The notes under the pieces are model-generated. The model worked only from the letters and a program-made list of their open reading frames with translations, was not told the DNA's origin and did not search any database. From Vibrio rumoiensis 1S-45 (GTDB lineage: Bacteria > Pseudomonadota > Gammaproteobacteria > Enterobacterales > Vibrionaceae), in NCBI RefSeq assembly GCF_000286955.2, contig NZ_AJYK02000082.1, positions 140,178 to 204,177 of the forward strand: DNA of 64,000 nucleotides. Direction: 5' to 3'. Made by a program: the position numbers and the translations under genes. Numbering within the stretch: position 1 is the first letter of the stretch; each line of letters opens with the position of its first letter. Below are positions 17,385-28,264 of the stretch, piece after piece.

Positions 17385-20198
17385 ATGCACAACGGCGTGA
17401 TGAAGGCATGGCTCGAGTCTTCACACTTGGCTGGCGCCAATGCAACTTACGTAGAAGAACTCTACGAACTGTATCTTAGTGACCCCGATCTAGTCGGTGA
17501 CGAATGGAAACAAGTGTTTGATAGCCTTCCAGTAGAAGCCCCTACTAATGGTGAACAACCACATTCTCGTGTTCGTGACTACTTTAGACGATTAGCGAAA
17601 GAGACAAAGCATTACAATGTCCAAGTTAGTGATCCTGATGTCGATGTTAAACAAGTAAAAGTTCTGCAGTTAATCAATGCTTATCGTTTCCGTGGGCATC
17701 AAGCTGCAAATCTAGACCCTCTTAATATTTGGAAGCGTGAACCCGTTGCTGAACTGGATCCTGAATTCCATAATCTCTCTCCAGAAGACTTTGAAGAGTC
17801 ATTTAATGTTGGTTCATTTGCCGTTGGGCAAGAAACCATGCCTCTCAAAGACATCTACCAAGCGTTAAATAAAATCTACTGTGGTTCTATCGGTGCAGAA
17901 TATATGCACATTACGAATACAGAAGAAAAACGTTGGATCCAAGATCGCTTAGAATCTGTGGTTGGCGAAGGTTCTTTTTCGAAAGAAGAAAAACTCACTT
18001 TCCTTGATGAATTAACCGCAGCAGAAGGCTTAGAACGTTATCTTGGTGCGAAATTCCCTGGTGCAAAACGCTTCTCTCTAGAAGGTGGTGATGCTCTTAT
18101 TCCAATGATGAAAGAACTTATCCGTCATGCTGGCTCAAATGGTATGCGCGAAGTTGTTATTGGTATGGCGCACCGTGGTCGCTTAAACATGTTAGTTAAT
18201 GTGTTAGGTAAAAAACCACAAGATTTGTTTGATGAGTTTGCGGGTAAACATGGCGATTCATGGGGTACGGGTGATGTGAAATACCATCAAGGTTTCTCAG
18301 CCGATTTCGCGACTCCAGGTGGTGATGTTCACTTAGCACTTGCTTTTAACCCATCGCATCTGGAAATTGTAAACCCAGTTGTTATTGGTTCAGTGCGCGC
18401 TCGTCAAGACCGTTTAAATGATAAAGATGGTAGTAAAGTCCTTCCTATTACTATCCACGGTGATTCAGCGATTGCCGGTCAAGGTGTGGTGGCTGAGACG
18501 TTTAACATGTCTCAAGCTCGTGGTTACCAAGTTGGTGGTACGGTTCGTATCGTAGTGAACAACCAAGTTGGTTTTACTACGTCTAACCCTCGCGACATGC
18601 GTTCAACCATGTACTGTACTGATATCGCCAAAATGGTACAGGCACCAATTTTCCATGTGAATGCAGATGACCCAGAAGCGGTTGCTTTCATTACACGTAT
18701 CGCATTGGATTACCGTAATACCTTTAAGCGTGATGTTGTGATTGATTTAGTATGTTATCGCCGCCATGGCCATAACGAAGCTGATGAACCAAGTGCAACT
18801 CAACCATTGATGTATCAAAAGATCAAAAAACATCCAACACCACGTAAGTTGTACGCGGATGTTTTAGTGGATCGTAAAGATATTGAGCTTGAAGTTTCGA
18901 CTCAAATGGTCAATGAATATCGTGATGCATTAGATCGCGGTGAAGTAGTGGTTAAAGAGTGGAGGCCAATGGCTCTGCATTCTGTTGATTGGACACCATA
19001 CTTGGGCCATGAATGGAATGAAGAATGGGACAGCGAAATCGATCAAACTCGTTTGATTGAACTGGGTCATAAACTCTGCCAATTCCCAGAAAGCCATAAG
19101 TTACAAAGCCGAGTAGCGAAGCTTTACGATGATCGCTTATCTATGGCAAACGGTGAAAAGTCAATCGATTGGGGTATGGCAGAAACACTGGCTTACGCCA
19201 CTCTAGTGGATATGGGTAAACGAATCCGTATTACCGGGCAAGATTCTGGCCGTGGTACTTTCTTCCATCGTCATGCGGTATTGCATGATCAAAATACAGC
19301 AAGCACGTATATGCCTTTGGCGCATTTGCATGATAAACAAGGTCCTTTCCAAGTGTTCGATTCTGTATTATCAGAAGCGGCGGTACTGGCTTTTGAATAT
19401 GGATATGCAACAGCTGAACCTGGTGGTTTAACCATTTGGGAAGCACAATTTGGTGATTTTGCCAATGGTGCACAAGTAGTGATCGACCAATTTATTTCTT
19501 CAGGTGAGCAAAAATGGGGTCGCTTATGTGGCTTAACTATGCTGCTTCCTCATGGCTATGAAGGTCAAGGTCCAGAGCACTCATCGGCACGTCTAGAGCG
19601 TTATTTACAGCTTTGTGCAGAACAAAACATTCAAGTTGTTGTTCCTTCAACACCAGCTCAGGTTTATCACATGATCCGTCGTCAAGTGGTGCGTCCAATG
19701 CGCCGCCCATTGGTTGTGATGTCGCCTAAGTCACTACTTCGTCATCCGTTATGTACCTCAACGCTTGAAGAATTAGCGAGTGGGACGTTCCAAGCGGCTA
19801 TCGCTGAAATTGATGAACTTGAAGCCAGCAAAGTGAAACGTGTTGTTATGTGCTCAGGTAAAGTGTATTACGATTTGCTTGAACAACGTCGTAAAAATGA
19901 GCAAGACGATGTGGCGATTATTCGTGTGGAACAGATTTACCCATTCCCATACGAAGATGTTAGTAAAGCCATTGAGCAATATACTAACGTTGAAGATTTT
20001 GTATGGTGTCAAGAAGAGCCTCAAAACCAAGGCGCATGGTATAGCAGCCAGCACAATATGCGCTTTGCATTGCCAGATGGTGCAACATTGAAATACGCAG
20101 GTCGACCAGCTTCTGCATCACCAGCTGTTGGTTATATGTCAGTACACTTAAAACAACAAAAAGCCTTGGTTGACGATGCTTTAAGTTTGGATTTTTAA
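17385..20198 (+). CDS. sucA: 2-oxoglutarate dehydrogenase E1 component
   Basis: Thiamine-diphosphate decarboxylase of the 2-oxoglutarate dehydrogenase complex, 937 residues. The N-terminal E2-binding segment (about 1-40), the ThDP-binding core around GMAHRGRLN and HGDSAIAGQG, and the C-terminal transketolase-like region (GQDSGRGTFFHRH; GYEGQGPEHSSAR) are present. The frame opens at a TTG at 17358, but ATG 17385 has AAGGGA at suitable distance and gives the family N-terminus (MHNGVMKAWLESSHL). It follows sdhB after 143 bp with no terminator. Confidence 0.97.
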   Translation: MHNGVMKAWLESSHLAGANATYVEELYELYLSDPDLVGDEWKQVFDSLPVEAPTNGEQPHSRVRDYFRRLAKETKHYNVQVSDPDVDVKQVKVLQLINAYRFRGHQAANLDPLNIWKREPVAELDPEFHNLSPEDFEESFNVGSFAVGQETMPLKDIYQALNKIYCGSIGAEYMHITNTEEKRWIQDRLESVVGEGSFSKEEKLTFLDELTAAEGLERYLGAKFPGAKRFSLEGGDALIPMMKELIRHAGSNGMREVVIGMAHRGRLNMLVNVLGKKPQDLFDEFAGKHGDSWGTGDVKYHQGFSADFATPGGDVHLALAFNPSHLEIVNPVVIGSVRARQDRLNDKDGSKVLPITIHGDSAIAGQGVVAETFNMSQARGYQVGGTVRIVVNNQVGFTTSNPRDMRSTMYCTDIAKMVQAPIFHVNADDPEAVAFITRIALDYRNTFKRDVVIDLVCYRRHGHNEADEPSATQPLMYQKIKKHPTPRKLYADVLVDRKDIELEVSTQMVNEYRDALDRGEVVVKEWRPMALHSVDWTPYLGHEWNEEWDSEIDQTRLIELGHKLCQFPESHKLQSRVAKLYDDRLSMANGEKSIDWGMAETLAYATLVDMGKRIRITGQDSGRGTFFHRHAVLHDQNTASTYMPLAHLHDKQGPFQVFDSVLSEAAVLAFEYGYATAEPGGLTIWEAQFGDFANGAQVVIDQFISSGEQKWGRLCGLTMLLPHGYEGQGPEHSSARLERYLQLCAEQNIQVVVPSTPAQVYHMIRRQVVRPMRRPLVVMSPKSLLRHPLCTSTLEELASGTFQAAIAEIDELEASKVKRVVMCSGKVYYDLLEQRRKNEQDDVAIIRVEQIYPFPYEDVSKAIEQYTNVEDFVWCQEEPQNQGAWYSSQHNMRFALPDGATLKYAGRPASASPAVGYMSVHLKQQKALVDDALSLDF

Positions 20199-20290
20199 GT
20201 TAATTGGATTTTGTAAAGTGAATCGCTTTTTATAAAGTGAATTGGCTTATTACGCTAGTGAAATGAACTAGATAAAAGGATTAAACAGTT

Positions 20291-21502
20291 ATGACAATTG
20301 AAATTCTTGTACCAGATCTACCTGAATCAGTTGCAGACGCAACGGTAGCAACGTGGCACAAGCAACCTGGTGACGCGGTTTCTCGTGACGATATCTTAGT
20401 TGAAATCGAAACCGATAAAGTAATTTTAGAAGTACCTGCTCCTGAAGATGGCGTTTTAGAAGCTATCATCGAAGAAGAAGGTGCGACAGTACTTTCAAAG
20501 CAATTACTGGCTAAATTAAAGCCTGGCGCAGTTGCTGGTGAGCCAACTCAAGACACGACAGCTTCAACAGAAGCTTCTCCAGATAAACGCCACACAGCTG
20601 CGTTATCGGAAGAAACGAATGATGCGCTTAGCCCAGCGGTTCGCCGTTTATTGGCTGAGCATAATCTTGATGCTTCAGAAGTGAAAGGTTCTGGTGTTGG
20701 CGGTCGTATTACTCGTGAAGATATTGATGCACATATTGCTAAAAAATCTTCAGCGCCAGCGTCTACTGCAAAAGCAGAAGCTATTGAAGCACCTGCAGCA
20801 GCTCGTACCGAGAAACGTGTTCCAATGACACGTCTTCGTAAAACAGTGGCGAATCGCCTACTGGAAGCGAAAAATTCAACAGCAATGCTTACTACGTTTA
20901 ACGAAGTAAATATGAAACCAATCATGGACCTACGTGCTCAATATAAAGATCAATTTGAGAAGCGCCATGATACACGTTTAGGTTTCATGTCTTTCTATGT
21001 GAAGGCAGTAACAGAAGCGCTAAAACGTTACCCTGAAGTGAATGCATCGATTGATGGTACCGATATCGTGTATCACAATTACTTTGATATCAGCATGGCA
21101 GTATCAACGCCACGTGGTCTTGTTACTCCAGTTCTAAAAGACTGTGATTTACTAGGCTTTGCTGATATTGAAAAAGGCATTAAAGAGCTCGCGATCAAAG
21201 GTCGTGATGGCAAGCTTCAAGTTGAAGATTTAATGGGCGGAAACTTCACTATCACTAACGGTGGTGTGTTTGGCTCATTAATGTCGACGCCTATCATCAA
21301 TCCACCACAAGCGGCAATTTTGGGTATGCATAAAATCCAAGATCGACCAATGGCAGTGAATGGTAAAGTTGAAATTTTACCTATGATGTATCTTGCATTA
21401 TCTTACGATCACCGTTTAATCGATGGTCGTGAGTCAGTTGGTTTCTTAGTAACGATTAAAGAGTTACTAGAAGATCCAGCTCGCCTATTACTTGATGTGT
21501 AA
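20291..21502 (+). CDS. sucB: Dihydrolipoyl succinyltransferase (E2)
   Basis: E2 core of the 2-oxoglutarate dehydrogenase complex, 403 residues. Domains in order: one lipoyl domain with the lipoylated Lys43 in ETDKV; an Ala/Thr/Glu-rich linker; a peripheral-subunit-binding domain ([18 protein letters not shown], about 115-150); and the catalytic domain with His374 and Asp378 in [12 protein letters not shown] 20291 follows AAAAGGA. It acts with SucA and a lipoamide dehydrogenase encoded elsewhere. Confidence 0.98.
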   Translation: MTIEILVPDLPESVADATVATWHKQPGDAVSRDDILVEIETDKVILEVPAPEDGVLEAIIEEEGATVLSKQLLAKLKPGAVAGEPTQDTTASTEASPDKRHTAALSEETNDALSPAVRRLLAEHNLDASEVKGSGVGGRITREDIDAHIAKKSSAPASTAKAEAIEAPAAARTEKRVPMTRLRKTVANRLLEAKNSTAMLTTFNEVNMKPIMDLRAQYKDQFEKRHDTRLGFMSFYVKAVTEALKRYPEVNASIDGTDIVYHNYFDISMAVSTPRGLVTPVLKDCDLLGFADIEKGIKELAIKGRDGKLQVEDLMGGNFTITNGGVFGSLMSTPIINPPQAAILGMHKIQDRPMAVNGKVEILPMMYLALSYDHRLIDGRESVGFLVTIKELLEDPARLLLDV

Positions 21503-21528
21503 ATTTAAAATACATCAGTAATTAAGTT

Positions 21529-21556
21529 CAAGTAGGTATCTATTTATACCTACTTG
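21529..21556 (+). promoter_or_regulatory. Hairpin between sucB and sucC
   Basis: A perfect 11-bp stem CAAGTAGGTAT / ATACCTACTTG with a 6-nt loop and no T-tract after it, 27 bp behind sucB. Probably an mRNA stability or partial-attenuation element setting sucCD against sucAB levels. Confidence 0.5.
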
Positions 21557-21655
21557 GCTTAAATAACCAGTACAACTATATGACACAATGGCGTTTTAGC
21601 TTAAATGCCAATGGAAACTATTAATCCCTACGGATAAAGAAACGGAAGTAGCACA

Positions 21656-22822
21656 ATGAATTTGCATGAATATCAAGCCAAGCAGCTATTTGCTGAATTC
21701 GGATTGCCAGTACCAGAAGGTTACGCTTGCAATACCCCACTTGAAGCTTATGAAGCAGCAGGTCGTATCTCAACGGCTAAGAAAGTTGTTAAGTGTCAAG
21801 TACACGCCGGTGGGCGCGGTAAAGCTGGTGGCGTAGAGCTACATGACACTAAAGACGGTGTAAAAGAGTTTGCTCAAAAGTGGCTAGGTAAAAACCTTGT
21901 GACTTACCAAACAGATGCAAAAGGTCAGCCTGTTACTAAGATCTTAGTTGAAGAAGCGTCAGATATCGCCAATGAATTGTACCTAGGTGCAGTTGTTGAC
22001 CGTGGCACACGTCGTATCGTGTTCATGGCGTCTACCGAAGGCGGCGTTGAAATTGAAAAAGTTGCGGAAGAAACGCCGGAGCTTATCCATAAAGCTGCGA
22101 TCGATCCATTGGTTGGCCCTCAGGCATACCAAGGTCGTGAGCTTGCATTCAAATTGGGCCTTAAAGGCAACCAAATCAAGCAGTTTACTCAGATCTTTAT
22201 GGGTCTAGCAAACATGTTTGCTCAGTACGATCTTGCATTACTTGAAATTAACCCACTTGTGGTTACCGGTGCTGGTGATTTAGTTTGTCTTGATGGAAAA
22301 ATCAACATCGACTCAAATGCAATGTACCGTCAACCTAAACTACGTGAAATGCACGATGCTTCTCAAGAAGATGAGCGCGAAGCACACGCAGCACAATATG
22401 AATTAAACTACGTAGCACTTGATGGCAATGTCGGTTGTATGGTTAATGGTGCCGGTCTTGCAATGGGTACGATGGATATCGTTAACTTGCATGGTGGCAA
22501 ACCAGCTAACTTCCTTGATGTTGGCGGTGGCGCAACCAAAGAACGCGTTGCAGAAGCATTCAAAATCATCTTGTCTGATGAGAATGTAAAAGCGGTTCTT
22601 GTGAATATCTTTGGTGGTATCGTTCGTTGTGACATGATTGCTGAAGGCATCATTGGCGCAGTGAAAGAAGTGGGCGTTGAAGTCCCAGTTGTGGTTCGTC
22701 TTGAAGGTACGAATGCTGAACTTGGTCGTGACGTATTGGCGAAATCAGGTCTAGATATCATTGCAGCAACTTCACTTAAAGATGCAGCGGTTCAAGTAGT
22801 TAAAGCGGCGGAGGGCAAATAA
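21656..22822 (+). CDS. sucC: Succinyl-CoA synthetase beta subunit
   Basis: ADP-forming beta subunit, 388 residues, with an N-terminal ATP-grasp domain ([32 protein letters not shown]) and a C-terminal CoA-ligase domain ([23 protein letters not shown]). It pairs with SucD to convert succinyl-CoA to succinate with nucleotide gain. Stop and next start share one base (TAATG), so sucC and sucD are coupled. Confidence 0.98.
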   Translation: MNLHEYQAKQLFAEFGLPVPEGYACNTPLEAYEAAGRISTAKKVVKCQVHAGGRGKAGGVELHDTKDGVKEFAQKWLGKNLVTYQTDAKGQPVTKILVEEASDIANELYLGAVVDRGTRRIVFMASTEGGVEIEKVAEETPELIHKAAIDPLVGPQAYQGRELAFKLGLKGNQIKQFTQIFMGLANMFAQYDLALLEINPLVVTGAGDLVCLDGKINIDSNAMYRQPKLREMHDASQEDEREAHAAQYELNYVALDGNVGCMVNGAGLAMGTMDIVNLHGGKPANFLDVGGGATKERVAEAFKIILSDENVKAVLVNIFGGIVRCDMIAEGIIGAVKEVGVEVPVVVRLEGTNAELGRDVLAKSGLDIIAATSLKDAAVQVVKAAEGK

Positions 22823-23694
22823 TGTCTGTTCTAATTAATAAAGATACTAAAGTTATTTGCCAAGGTTTCACTGGCGGTCAAGGTACATTCCACTCAGAGC
22901 AAGCGATCGATTACGGTACGCAAATGGTCGGTGGTGTTTCTCCTGGTAAAGGCGGAACTGAGCACTTAGGTCTTCCAGTATTTAATACCGTGCGTGAAGC
23001 GGTAGAAGCGACTGGCGCAACGGCAACCGTTATCTACGTACCGGCTGCATTTTGTAAAGATGCAATTTTAGAAGCGATTGATGCAGGCATCGAGCTTATC
23101 GTGACTATCACGGAAGGCATTCCAACATTGGATATGCTTGATGTAAAAGTGAAGCTTGAAGAAACTGGCGTTCGTATGATCGGTCCAAACTGTCCAGGTG
23201 TGATCACTCCTGGTGAATGTAAGATTGGTATCATGCCTGGTCATATCCATAAACCTGGCCGTGTTGGTATTGTTTCTCGCTCTGGTACGTTAACGTATGA
23301 AGCAGTAAAACAAACAACTGATGCTGGTTTTGGTCAATCAACGTGTGTTGGTATTGGTGGTGACCCTATTCCGGGTACTAACTTTATCGACGTATTGGAA
23401 ATGTTCCAAAACGATCCCGCGACAGAAGCCATCGTAATGATTGGTGAGATCGGTGGTACAGCAGAAGAAGAAGCGGCAGCTTACATTAAAGCAAATGTAA
23501 CTAAGCCAGTTGTTTCTTACATTGCTGGTGTAACTGCGCCTCCTGGTAAGCGCATGGGTCACGCTGGTGCAATCATCTCAGGTGGTAAAGGTACTGCGGA
23601 AGATAAATTTGCAGCACTTGAAGCGGCTGGTGTTAAAACCACCAAATCACTTGCTGAAATTGGAACTGCACTGAAAGAAGTGACTGGTTGGTAA
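22822..23694 (+). CDS. sucD: Succinyl-CoA synthetase alpha subunit
   Basis: 290 residues with an N-terminal CoA-binding Rossmann domain ([17 protein letters not shown]) and a ligase domain containing the phosphorylated histidine in [15 protein letters not shown] (near 246). It completes the gltA-sdh-suc TCA block. Confidence 0.98.
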   Translation: MSVLINKDTKVICQGFTGGQGTFHSEQAIDYGTQMVGGVSPGKGGTEHLGLPVFNTVREAVEATGATATVIYVPAAFCKDAILEAIDAGIELIVTITEGIPTLDMLDVKVKLEETGVRMIGPNCPGVITPGECKIGIMPGHIHKPGRVGIVSRSGTLTYEAVKQTTDAGFGQSTCVGIGGDPIPGTNFIDVLEMFQNDPATEAIVMIGEIGGTAEEEAAAYIKANVTKPVVSYIAGVTAPPGKRMGHAGAIISGGKGTAEDKFAALEAAGVKTTKSLAEIGTALKEVTGW

Positions 23695-23748
23695 TCTGCC
23701 ATTTTTAAATAATGCAGTGATCCCCCAAGGCATCGGATATAAATAGAT

Positions 23749-23776
23749 AAGGTCATCTTCGGATGGCCTTTTTATT
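23749..23776 (+). terminator. Terminator of the suc operon with UUCG loop
   Basis: AAGGTCATC and GATGGCCTT arms (one G-T pair) close a C-UUCG-G tetraloop, followed by TTTTATTT. It lies 54 bp after sucD and before the VOC gene. Confidence 0.85.
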
Positions 23777-23837
23777 TGCTTTGAATTGGATACTGGGTAA
23801 AGTAGAACACTACATACAAATATCAAAGGATTCAGTT

Positions 23838-24215
23838 ATGTTCAGTCACATTATGCTTGGTGCCAATGATCTTGATGCGTCAAAAAAATTTTATGATGCG
23901 ATTTTAGGTGTACTGGGATATGACGCAGGGGTCATGCTTGGTGAGCGTTGCATTTATAAAACGCCAACCGGTATATTTATTTTAACCAAGCCGATTAATG
24001 GTGAAGTCGCCACCCATGGTAATGGTTCAACCTTTGGTTTTTCTATTGCCACTCCAGAATTGGTTCATGCGTGGCACGAAGCTGGCATAGCAAATGGCGG
24101 GATCACTTGTGAAGATCCTCCTGGTGAGCGTAATGGGCTTGCTGGTCGTTTATATTTAGCTTATTTGCGCGATCCTGCTGGAAATAAGTTATGTGGAACT
24201 CACCGAATGGCGTAG
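23838..24215 (+). CDS. VOC superfamily (glyoxalase-like) protein
   Basis: A 125-residue single-unit protein with the beta-alpha-beta-beta-beta metalloenzyme fold signature. It starts MFSHIMLGANDLDASKKFYDAIL and ends with YLRDPAGNKLCG, the usual late strand with a conserved D-P-x-G-N. The substrate cannot be told. The frame is open from 23763, but ATG 23838 has AAGGA 8 nt upstream and starts at the domain. It is probably monocistronic between two terminators. Confidence 0.85.
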   Translation: MFSHIMLGANDLDASKKFYDAILGVLGYDAGVMLGERCIYKTPTGIFILTKPINGEVATHGNGSTFGFSIATPELVHAWHEAGIANGGITCEDPPGERNGLAGRLYLAYLRDPAGNKLCGTHRMA

Positions 24216-24250
24216 AGGTTTACACCGGTAAAGCTACAAATTATTGTATC

Positions 24251-24288
24251 AAGTAAACCCCATGAATTTAATTCTATGGGGTTTACTT
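24251..24288. terminator. Bidirectional terminator, VOC gene / amylase
   Basis: A perfect 13-bp stem AAGTAAACCCCAT / ATGGGGTTTACTT with a partly self-pairing 12-nt loop lies between convergent genes. Confidence 0.8.
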
Positions 24289-24325
24289 ATTATGGTACTA
24301 ATGCTGATGAAATTAATGCTTATTG

Positions 24326-26362
24326 TTACGATGATGGACACATTGATACCATCACTTTATCCGGCAATCCAGATTCAGTAAATTGCAGGCTCCACACGTA
24401 CTTTCCTGATTCAGGTAATAGAGCCGCGGTATCTTTGCCATAGCCTCCGTATTTCAAATCAGATACTTTGCCAGAAATTATTTCTAAAGCGGAAGCGGTA
24501 AACTGAGGCTTCCAGTTTTTAGTTGCGTATTGCATACGGTAGCTACCTGCTTGCTCATCGACCACAACTTGATAAACATTTCCCCCTTTATATTTAAACT
24601 GACGATTAGCAACATGCGTCCAACCTGAATCAGTAAAATCACCCACGACATACAAAGGTCTATCGATAGGGCCACTTTCATTGATTGTTGGATTATCACA
24701 TTGCGCTAAAAACCCTTCTCCACTGAGGGATACTTGCGGCTTGGTTGTGATTAATTGAGCGGGCTTTTCAATGCCGAGAAAACGGGCTTCGAATGGTGCC
24801 AAAGAAATATGATATTGCTCATTATTAGGAACAAAGCTTTCTTCATTAAACCAATCGGTTAATTGTCCTGATGAGCCTAATTGTTGCGATGTTAACGATA
24901 GTGTTTGAGGCTTATCTGAAGTGCTTACCATGAAAATCATGGATTCATCATTATAAGATTTGTGATCGATATACACCTGCTTATTTGCCAGTACAGAAAT
25001 ACGCTGACCTTGAGACAGTACCGGGTGATCGCGGCGCAGTGTCATCAGTTTACTGACTTGCTGTTTTAGCTGCGATTGAGCTTTAGAGAGCGTGGCGGTA
25101 ATACCCTCGATTTTTGCACCAGAACGCGCCACATGATCGTCACACAAGCCTTGAGCAGCACAAATATCGTTAGGGACTTTATCGTAGAAGTCTTTTACTT
25201 CATCGCCAATTTCATCACCATAATACAAGGTAATTGGGCCTGAATAAGCAGTAATAAAAGAGAGGGCGGCGAGGTGGCGTTGCCAATAACTGCCATCTTT
25301 GGGCTGTGCAATAAAGCCTCGTTGCAATAAATCACCAAACCGAACCAGATCATGATTGCCTAACATTAAGTTTGGCCTTGCATGTTTTGGGTACAGATCA
25401 TGAAGATCCATTCCTTGTGCCAACCAATCTCCACCTTTACCCCCATTGCCGTTCTCATTGACCGCAAAGGTTTCAACTAAACGATAGCGCATAGGAAAAT
25501 CAAAAGCTGAACATAAAGCAGGGTTCGCATCACTGCCATATCCATGCTCAGTGATATAGTTTTGGTTATTCCAAATTTCAGCCACCATGTAACCGAGCGG
25601 GTGCACCATTTCACCTTGATCATTGGCATATTGAACTTGTTGAGAGGTGTGCTCAACGGCTTGACGAAGCTTAGACCAATACTCGGTAGGAACTTGATAC
25701 GCTTGATCTAATCGCCATCCATCAATCTTTAAGGTTTCTATCCAATAGGTTGCTACTTCTTGATAGAAGGGCAAGCTGTCTGGGTAACGGACAGGGTTAT
25801 CTTTTCCTGTAGGAAGGAGGCCAGTAGGTGAGGGCTTGATATTGGATTTATGGTGGCCAAACACCCCGTCAAAAAAGACATAAAGCCCACGTTTATGGGC
25901 TTCATTTACTAATGTTTTGGCTTGTTCTAAGGTGCCAAATTTGGGATCGATTTTAAAATAATCACTGGCAAAATAGCCGGTGGCATCCAGTTTGTCATCC
26001 CAATGAGATTGTCCTTTGATAGGCGTTGATTCAAAAATAGGGGTTAACCAAATCGCATTTACGCCAAGAGACTGAATATAGTCGAGTGAGTTGATGATGC
26101 CTTGCAAATCTCCATTATGGTGACTTGTCCCATAGCCGGTATCGTAATTGGCATTTTTATCACTATCGACAAAGCTTTCCACCATGATTTGATACATACG
26201 TAAATTGTTTGTCTCTACTTGAGAAGGTGAAGCACATTCTATTACTGTGGAAGGTGCAGAATGGACGGCACTTGAAAATAAGCTCGAAGCAACTGTAGAC
26301 GTAATAATGATCGCAGAAGTGGTAATAATCTTAGAAGTAGCAAAAGGGATGCGTCGTTTCAT
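24326..26362 (-). CDS. Secreted GH13 alpha-amylase family enzyme
   Basis: A 678-residue exported glycoside hydrolase. A basic N-terminus and hydrophobic stretch (about 1-36) form a signal peptide. The GH13 barrel shows the catalytic nucleophile Asp219 in GWRLDQAY, the acid/base Glu262 in VAEIWNN and the third Asp338 in LGNHDLVRFGD. A C-terminal beta domain (about 470-550) is followed by a separate extension (about 570-678: YVVGDFTDSGW) that resembles a starch-binding or E-set module; its family is not certain. Expected substrate is starch, glycogen or maltodextrins. It is absent from the usual neighbourhood of sucD and znuB as I recall it, so probably an accessory gene. Confidence 0.88.
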   Translation of the reverse strand: MKRRIPFATSKIITTSAIIITSTVASSLFSSAVHSAPSTVIECASPSQVETNNLRMYQIMVESFVDSDKNANYDTGYGTSHHNGDLQGIINSLDYIQSLGVNAIWLTPIFESTPIKGQSHWDDKLDATGYFASDYFKIDPKFGTLEQAKTLVNEAHKRGLYVFFDGVFGHHKSNIKPSPTGLLPTGKDNPVRYPDSLPFYQEVATYWIETLKIDGWRLDQAYQVPTEYWSKLRQAVEHTSQQVQYANDQGEMVHPLGYMVAEIWNNQNYITEHGYGSDANPALCSAFDFPMRYRLVETFAVNENGNGGKGGDWLAQGMDLHDLYPKHARPNLMLGNHDLVRFGDLLQRGFIAQPKDGSYWQRHLAALSFITAYSGPITLYYGDEIGDEVKDFYDKVPNDICAAQGLCDDHVARSGAKIEGITATLSKAQSQLKQQVSKLMTLRRDHPVLSQGQRISVLANKQVYIDHKSYNDESMIFMVSTSDKPQTLSLTSQQLGSSGQLTDWFNEESFVPNNEQYHISLAPFEARFLGIEKPAQLITTKPQVSLSGEGFLAQCDNPTINESGPIDRPLYVVGDFTDSGWTHVANRQFKYKGGNVYQVVVDEQAGSYRMQYATKNWKPQFTASALEIISGKVSDLKYGGYGKDTAALLPESGKYVWSLQFTESGLPDKVMVSMCPSS

Positions 26363-26380
26363 GCTCTTTATCTCTTATTA

Positions 26381-26406
26381 GAATAATGGGTTAATAGCCA
26401 TTATTC
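26381..26406. promoter_or_regulatory. 9-bp inverted repeat just upstream of the amylase
   Basis: GAATAATGG-N8-CCATTATTC, 18 bp before the amylase ATG on the minus strand. It would overlap the leader of the mRNA, so it may be an operator or a translation-affecting hairpin. No MalT-type box was found. The rest of the 192-bp gap to znuB shows nothing convincing. Confidence 0.4.
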
Positions 26407-26554
26407 ATGAGTGCAAAGGTGCTGAAACCATCCTTAACTGAGATAGTAGAGGCGTAGATAAAAAGGGTGAGAGATGGGCATCACAAACCGTGTAATGCCC
26501 AGTGTAAAGCAATCAGATGAAAGGCGGCTCAGAGTAGATACCTACCTTTCATTA

Positions 26555-27340
26555 TTAGGCGTTCGATTTTTTAAATTGGCTGAGCATAAACAACGCCGCA
26601 GCGCATATCACGACAGAAGGACCTGCTGGTGTATCGTAAATCCAAGATAAGGATAATCCGCATAAAACAGAAACTATTCCGAGGCAAGATGCACCTACCG
26701 CCATCTGTTCTGGCGTTCGTGCAAAGCGTCTGGCGGTAGCCGCAGGAATGATAAGTAGAGAGGTAATAATTAACGCCCCAACAAATTTCATGCCGACGGC
26801 AATCACTAAGCCTACCAACAACATTAATACAATACGCATCAATGGAACATTCACGCCTTCAACACTGGCTAACTCTTCACTGATGGAGGTTGATAGTAGT
26901 GGTCGCCAAAAATAAATTAGCAGCGCCATAATCACGAGACCACCTAAATAAATAAATAATAAATCGGAAGGAGAAACGGCAAGTAAGTCACCAAAAAGGT
27001 AACTCATGAGATCAACTCGAACATTATCCAAAAAACTGATCGCCACCAAACCAAGTGATAATGAGCTGTGTGCCAGAATACCGAGAAGCGTATCGGTTGC
27101 GACCACCTTTTGTTCTTGTAAGGTCGCAAGTAAAACAGCAATGCCTAAGCAGCATACGACTAAGGCAAGATATAAATTTACATCCAGTAAAAAACCTAAA
27201 GCTAATCCTAATAATGAAGCGTGAGCTAGAGTGTCACCAAAGTACGCCATTTTGCGCCATACCACTAACGAACCTAAAGGACCGGCAATAATTGCGATGC
27301 CTAAACCAGCCAGTACCGACGGAAAGAGAATATCAAACAT
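26555..27340 (-). CDS. znuB: Zinc ABC transporter permease
   Basis: Inner-membrane component of the high-affinity zinc importer ZnuABC, 261 residues, with about eight hydrophobic segments of the ABC-3 family. [26 protein letters not shown] near the N-terminus is the family signature region. It follows znuC after 3 bp, so the two are cotranscribed from the Zur-controlled divergent promoter. Confidence 0.95.
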   Translation of the reverse strand: MFDILFPSVLAGLGIAIIAGPLGSLVVWRKMAYFGDTLAHASLLGLALGFLLDVNLYLALVVCCLGIAVLLATLQEQKVVATDTLLGILAHSSLSLGLVAISFLDNVRVDLMSYLFGDLLAVSPSDLLFIYLGGLVIMALLIYFWRPLLSTSISEELASVEGVNVPLMRIVLMLLVGLVIAVGMKFVGALIITSLLIIPAATARRFARTPEQMAVGASCLGIVSVLCGLSLSWIYDTPAGPSVVICAAALFMLSQFKKSNA

Positions 27341-27343
27341 AGA

Positions 27344-28147
27344 TTAATGACCACGTTTTTTTTGAGTTGTGGAAGGATGTGCACAGCTATTGTGAGAGCA
27401 GGCTTCCGGCTCACCTTCAACCGCTTCACCTGCGAGATCATGATGGTGGTGATGTTCATGATGATAAAAAGCCAGTGTATCTTTTGCGGTTTGACCAAAC
27501 ATCGCAATGTAAGAAGGATGCTTGGTGATAGCTTCTGGTGCGCCAGAACAGCAAATATGGTGCTGCAAGCATATTACTTCATCGGTTTGCGCCATGACTA
27601 AATGCAGATCGTGTGACACCATGAAAACGGCACAGCCAAAACGTTGACGTATAGTGTTTATCAAAGTGTAAAGATCAATTTGCCCTTGTACATCGACACC
27701 TTGAGCGGGTTCATCAAGCACTAATAAATCAGGGCGTTGCAATAAAGCACGCGCTAATAATACCCGTTGGTTCTCACCTCCAGATAATTTATGCATATCA
27801 TTTTTATAGAGACTTTCAGCGCCTACTAGGCGTAAAGATTCCATGCGCTCTTGAGTGCTGTAACGCCCGGCTAATTTAAGAAATCGATCAACCGTTAATG
27901 GTAAACTATCATTAAGGCGTAATTTTTGAGGAACATAGCCAATTCTCAAGCTTTTACTTTTGGTCACCGTTCCAGAATAATTCTTGACTAAACCTAACAT
28001 GACTTTAACTAATGTGGATTTGCCTGCGCCATTAGGACCGATTAAAGTCGTAATTTCACCTTTCTTAATCGAGACATTAATATTATTAAGTACCGCTTTG
28101 TCATTGTATTGAACAGATATGTTGTCGAGTAGAATTAATTCACTCAT
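27344..28147 (-). CDS. znuC: Zinc ABC transporter ATP-binding protein
   Basis: ATPase of ZnuABC, 267 residues. Walker A is GPNGAGKST, the signature is LSGGENQRVLLARAL and Walker B is LLVLDEPAQGVD. The C-terminus is His-rich (HHEHHHHH) with late cysteines, suggesting zinc sensing or storage. The frame is open from 28189, but ATG 28147 matches the family start (MSELILLDNISV); the upstream extension would run into the Zur box. Confidence 0.95.
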   Translation of the reverse strand: MSELILLDNISVQYNDKAVLNNINVSIKKGEITTLIGPNGAGKSTLVKVMLGLVKNYSGTVTKSKSLRIGYVPQKLRLNDSLPLTVDRFLKLAGRYSTQERMESLRLVGAESLYKNDMHKLSGGENQRVLLARALLQRPDLLVLDEPAQGVDVQGQIDLYTLINTIRQRFGCAVFMVSHDLHLVMAQTDEVICLQHHICCSGAPEAITKHPSYIAMFGQTAKDTLAFYHHEHHHHHDLAGEAVEGEPEACSHNSCAHPSTTQKKRGH

Positions 28148-28170
28148 GGTTAAACCAACTTGATGATGTG

Positions 28171-28191
28171 TAATGTTATATAGTAACATTA
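28171..28191. promoter_or_regulatory. Zur box in the znuCB/znuA divergent promoter
   Basis: TAATGTTA-N5-TAACATTA is a perfect 21-bp palindrome closely like the gammaproteobacterial Zur consensus (GAAATGTTATANTATAACATTTC). It sits between znuC (start 28147) and znuA (start 28265), the expected place for zinc-dependent repression of both units. Confidence 0.85.
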
Positions 28192-28264
28192 TCGAAAATG
28201 ATTACCAATATAGAAATAGGGGCAAACTGACCCTATTTATTTGTTCATATTACGGAGAATAGAG

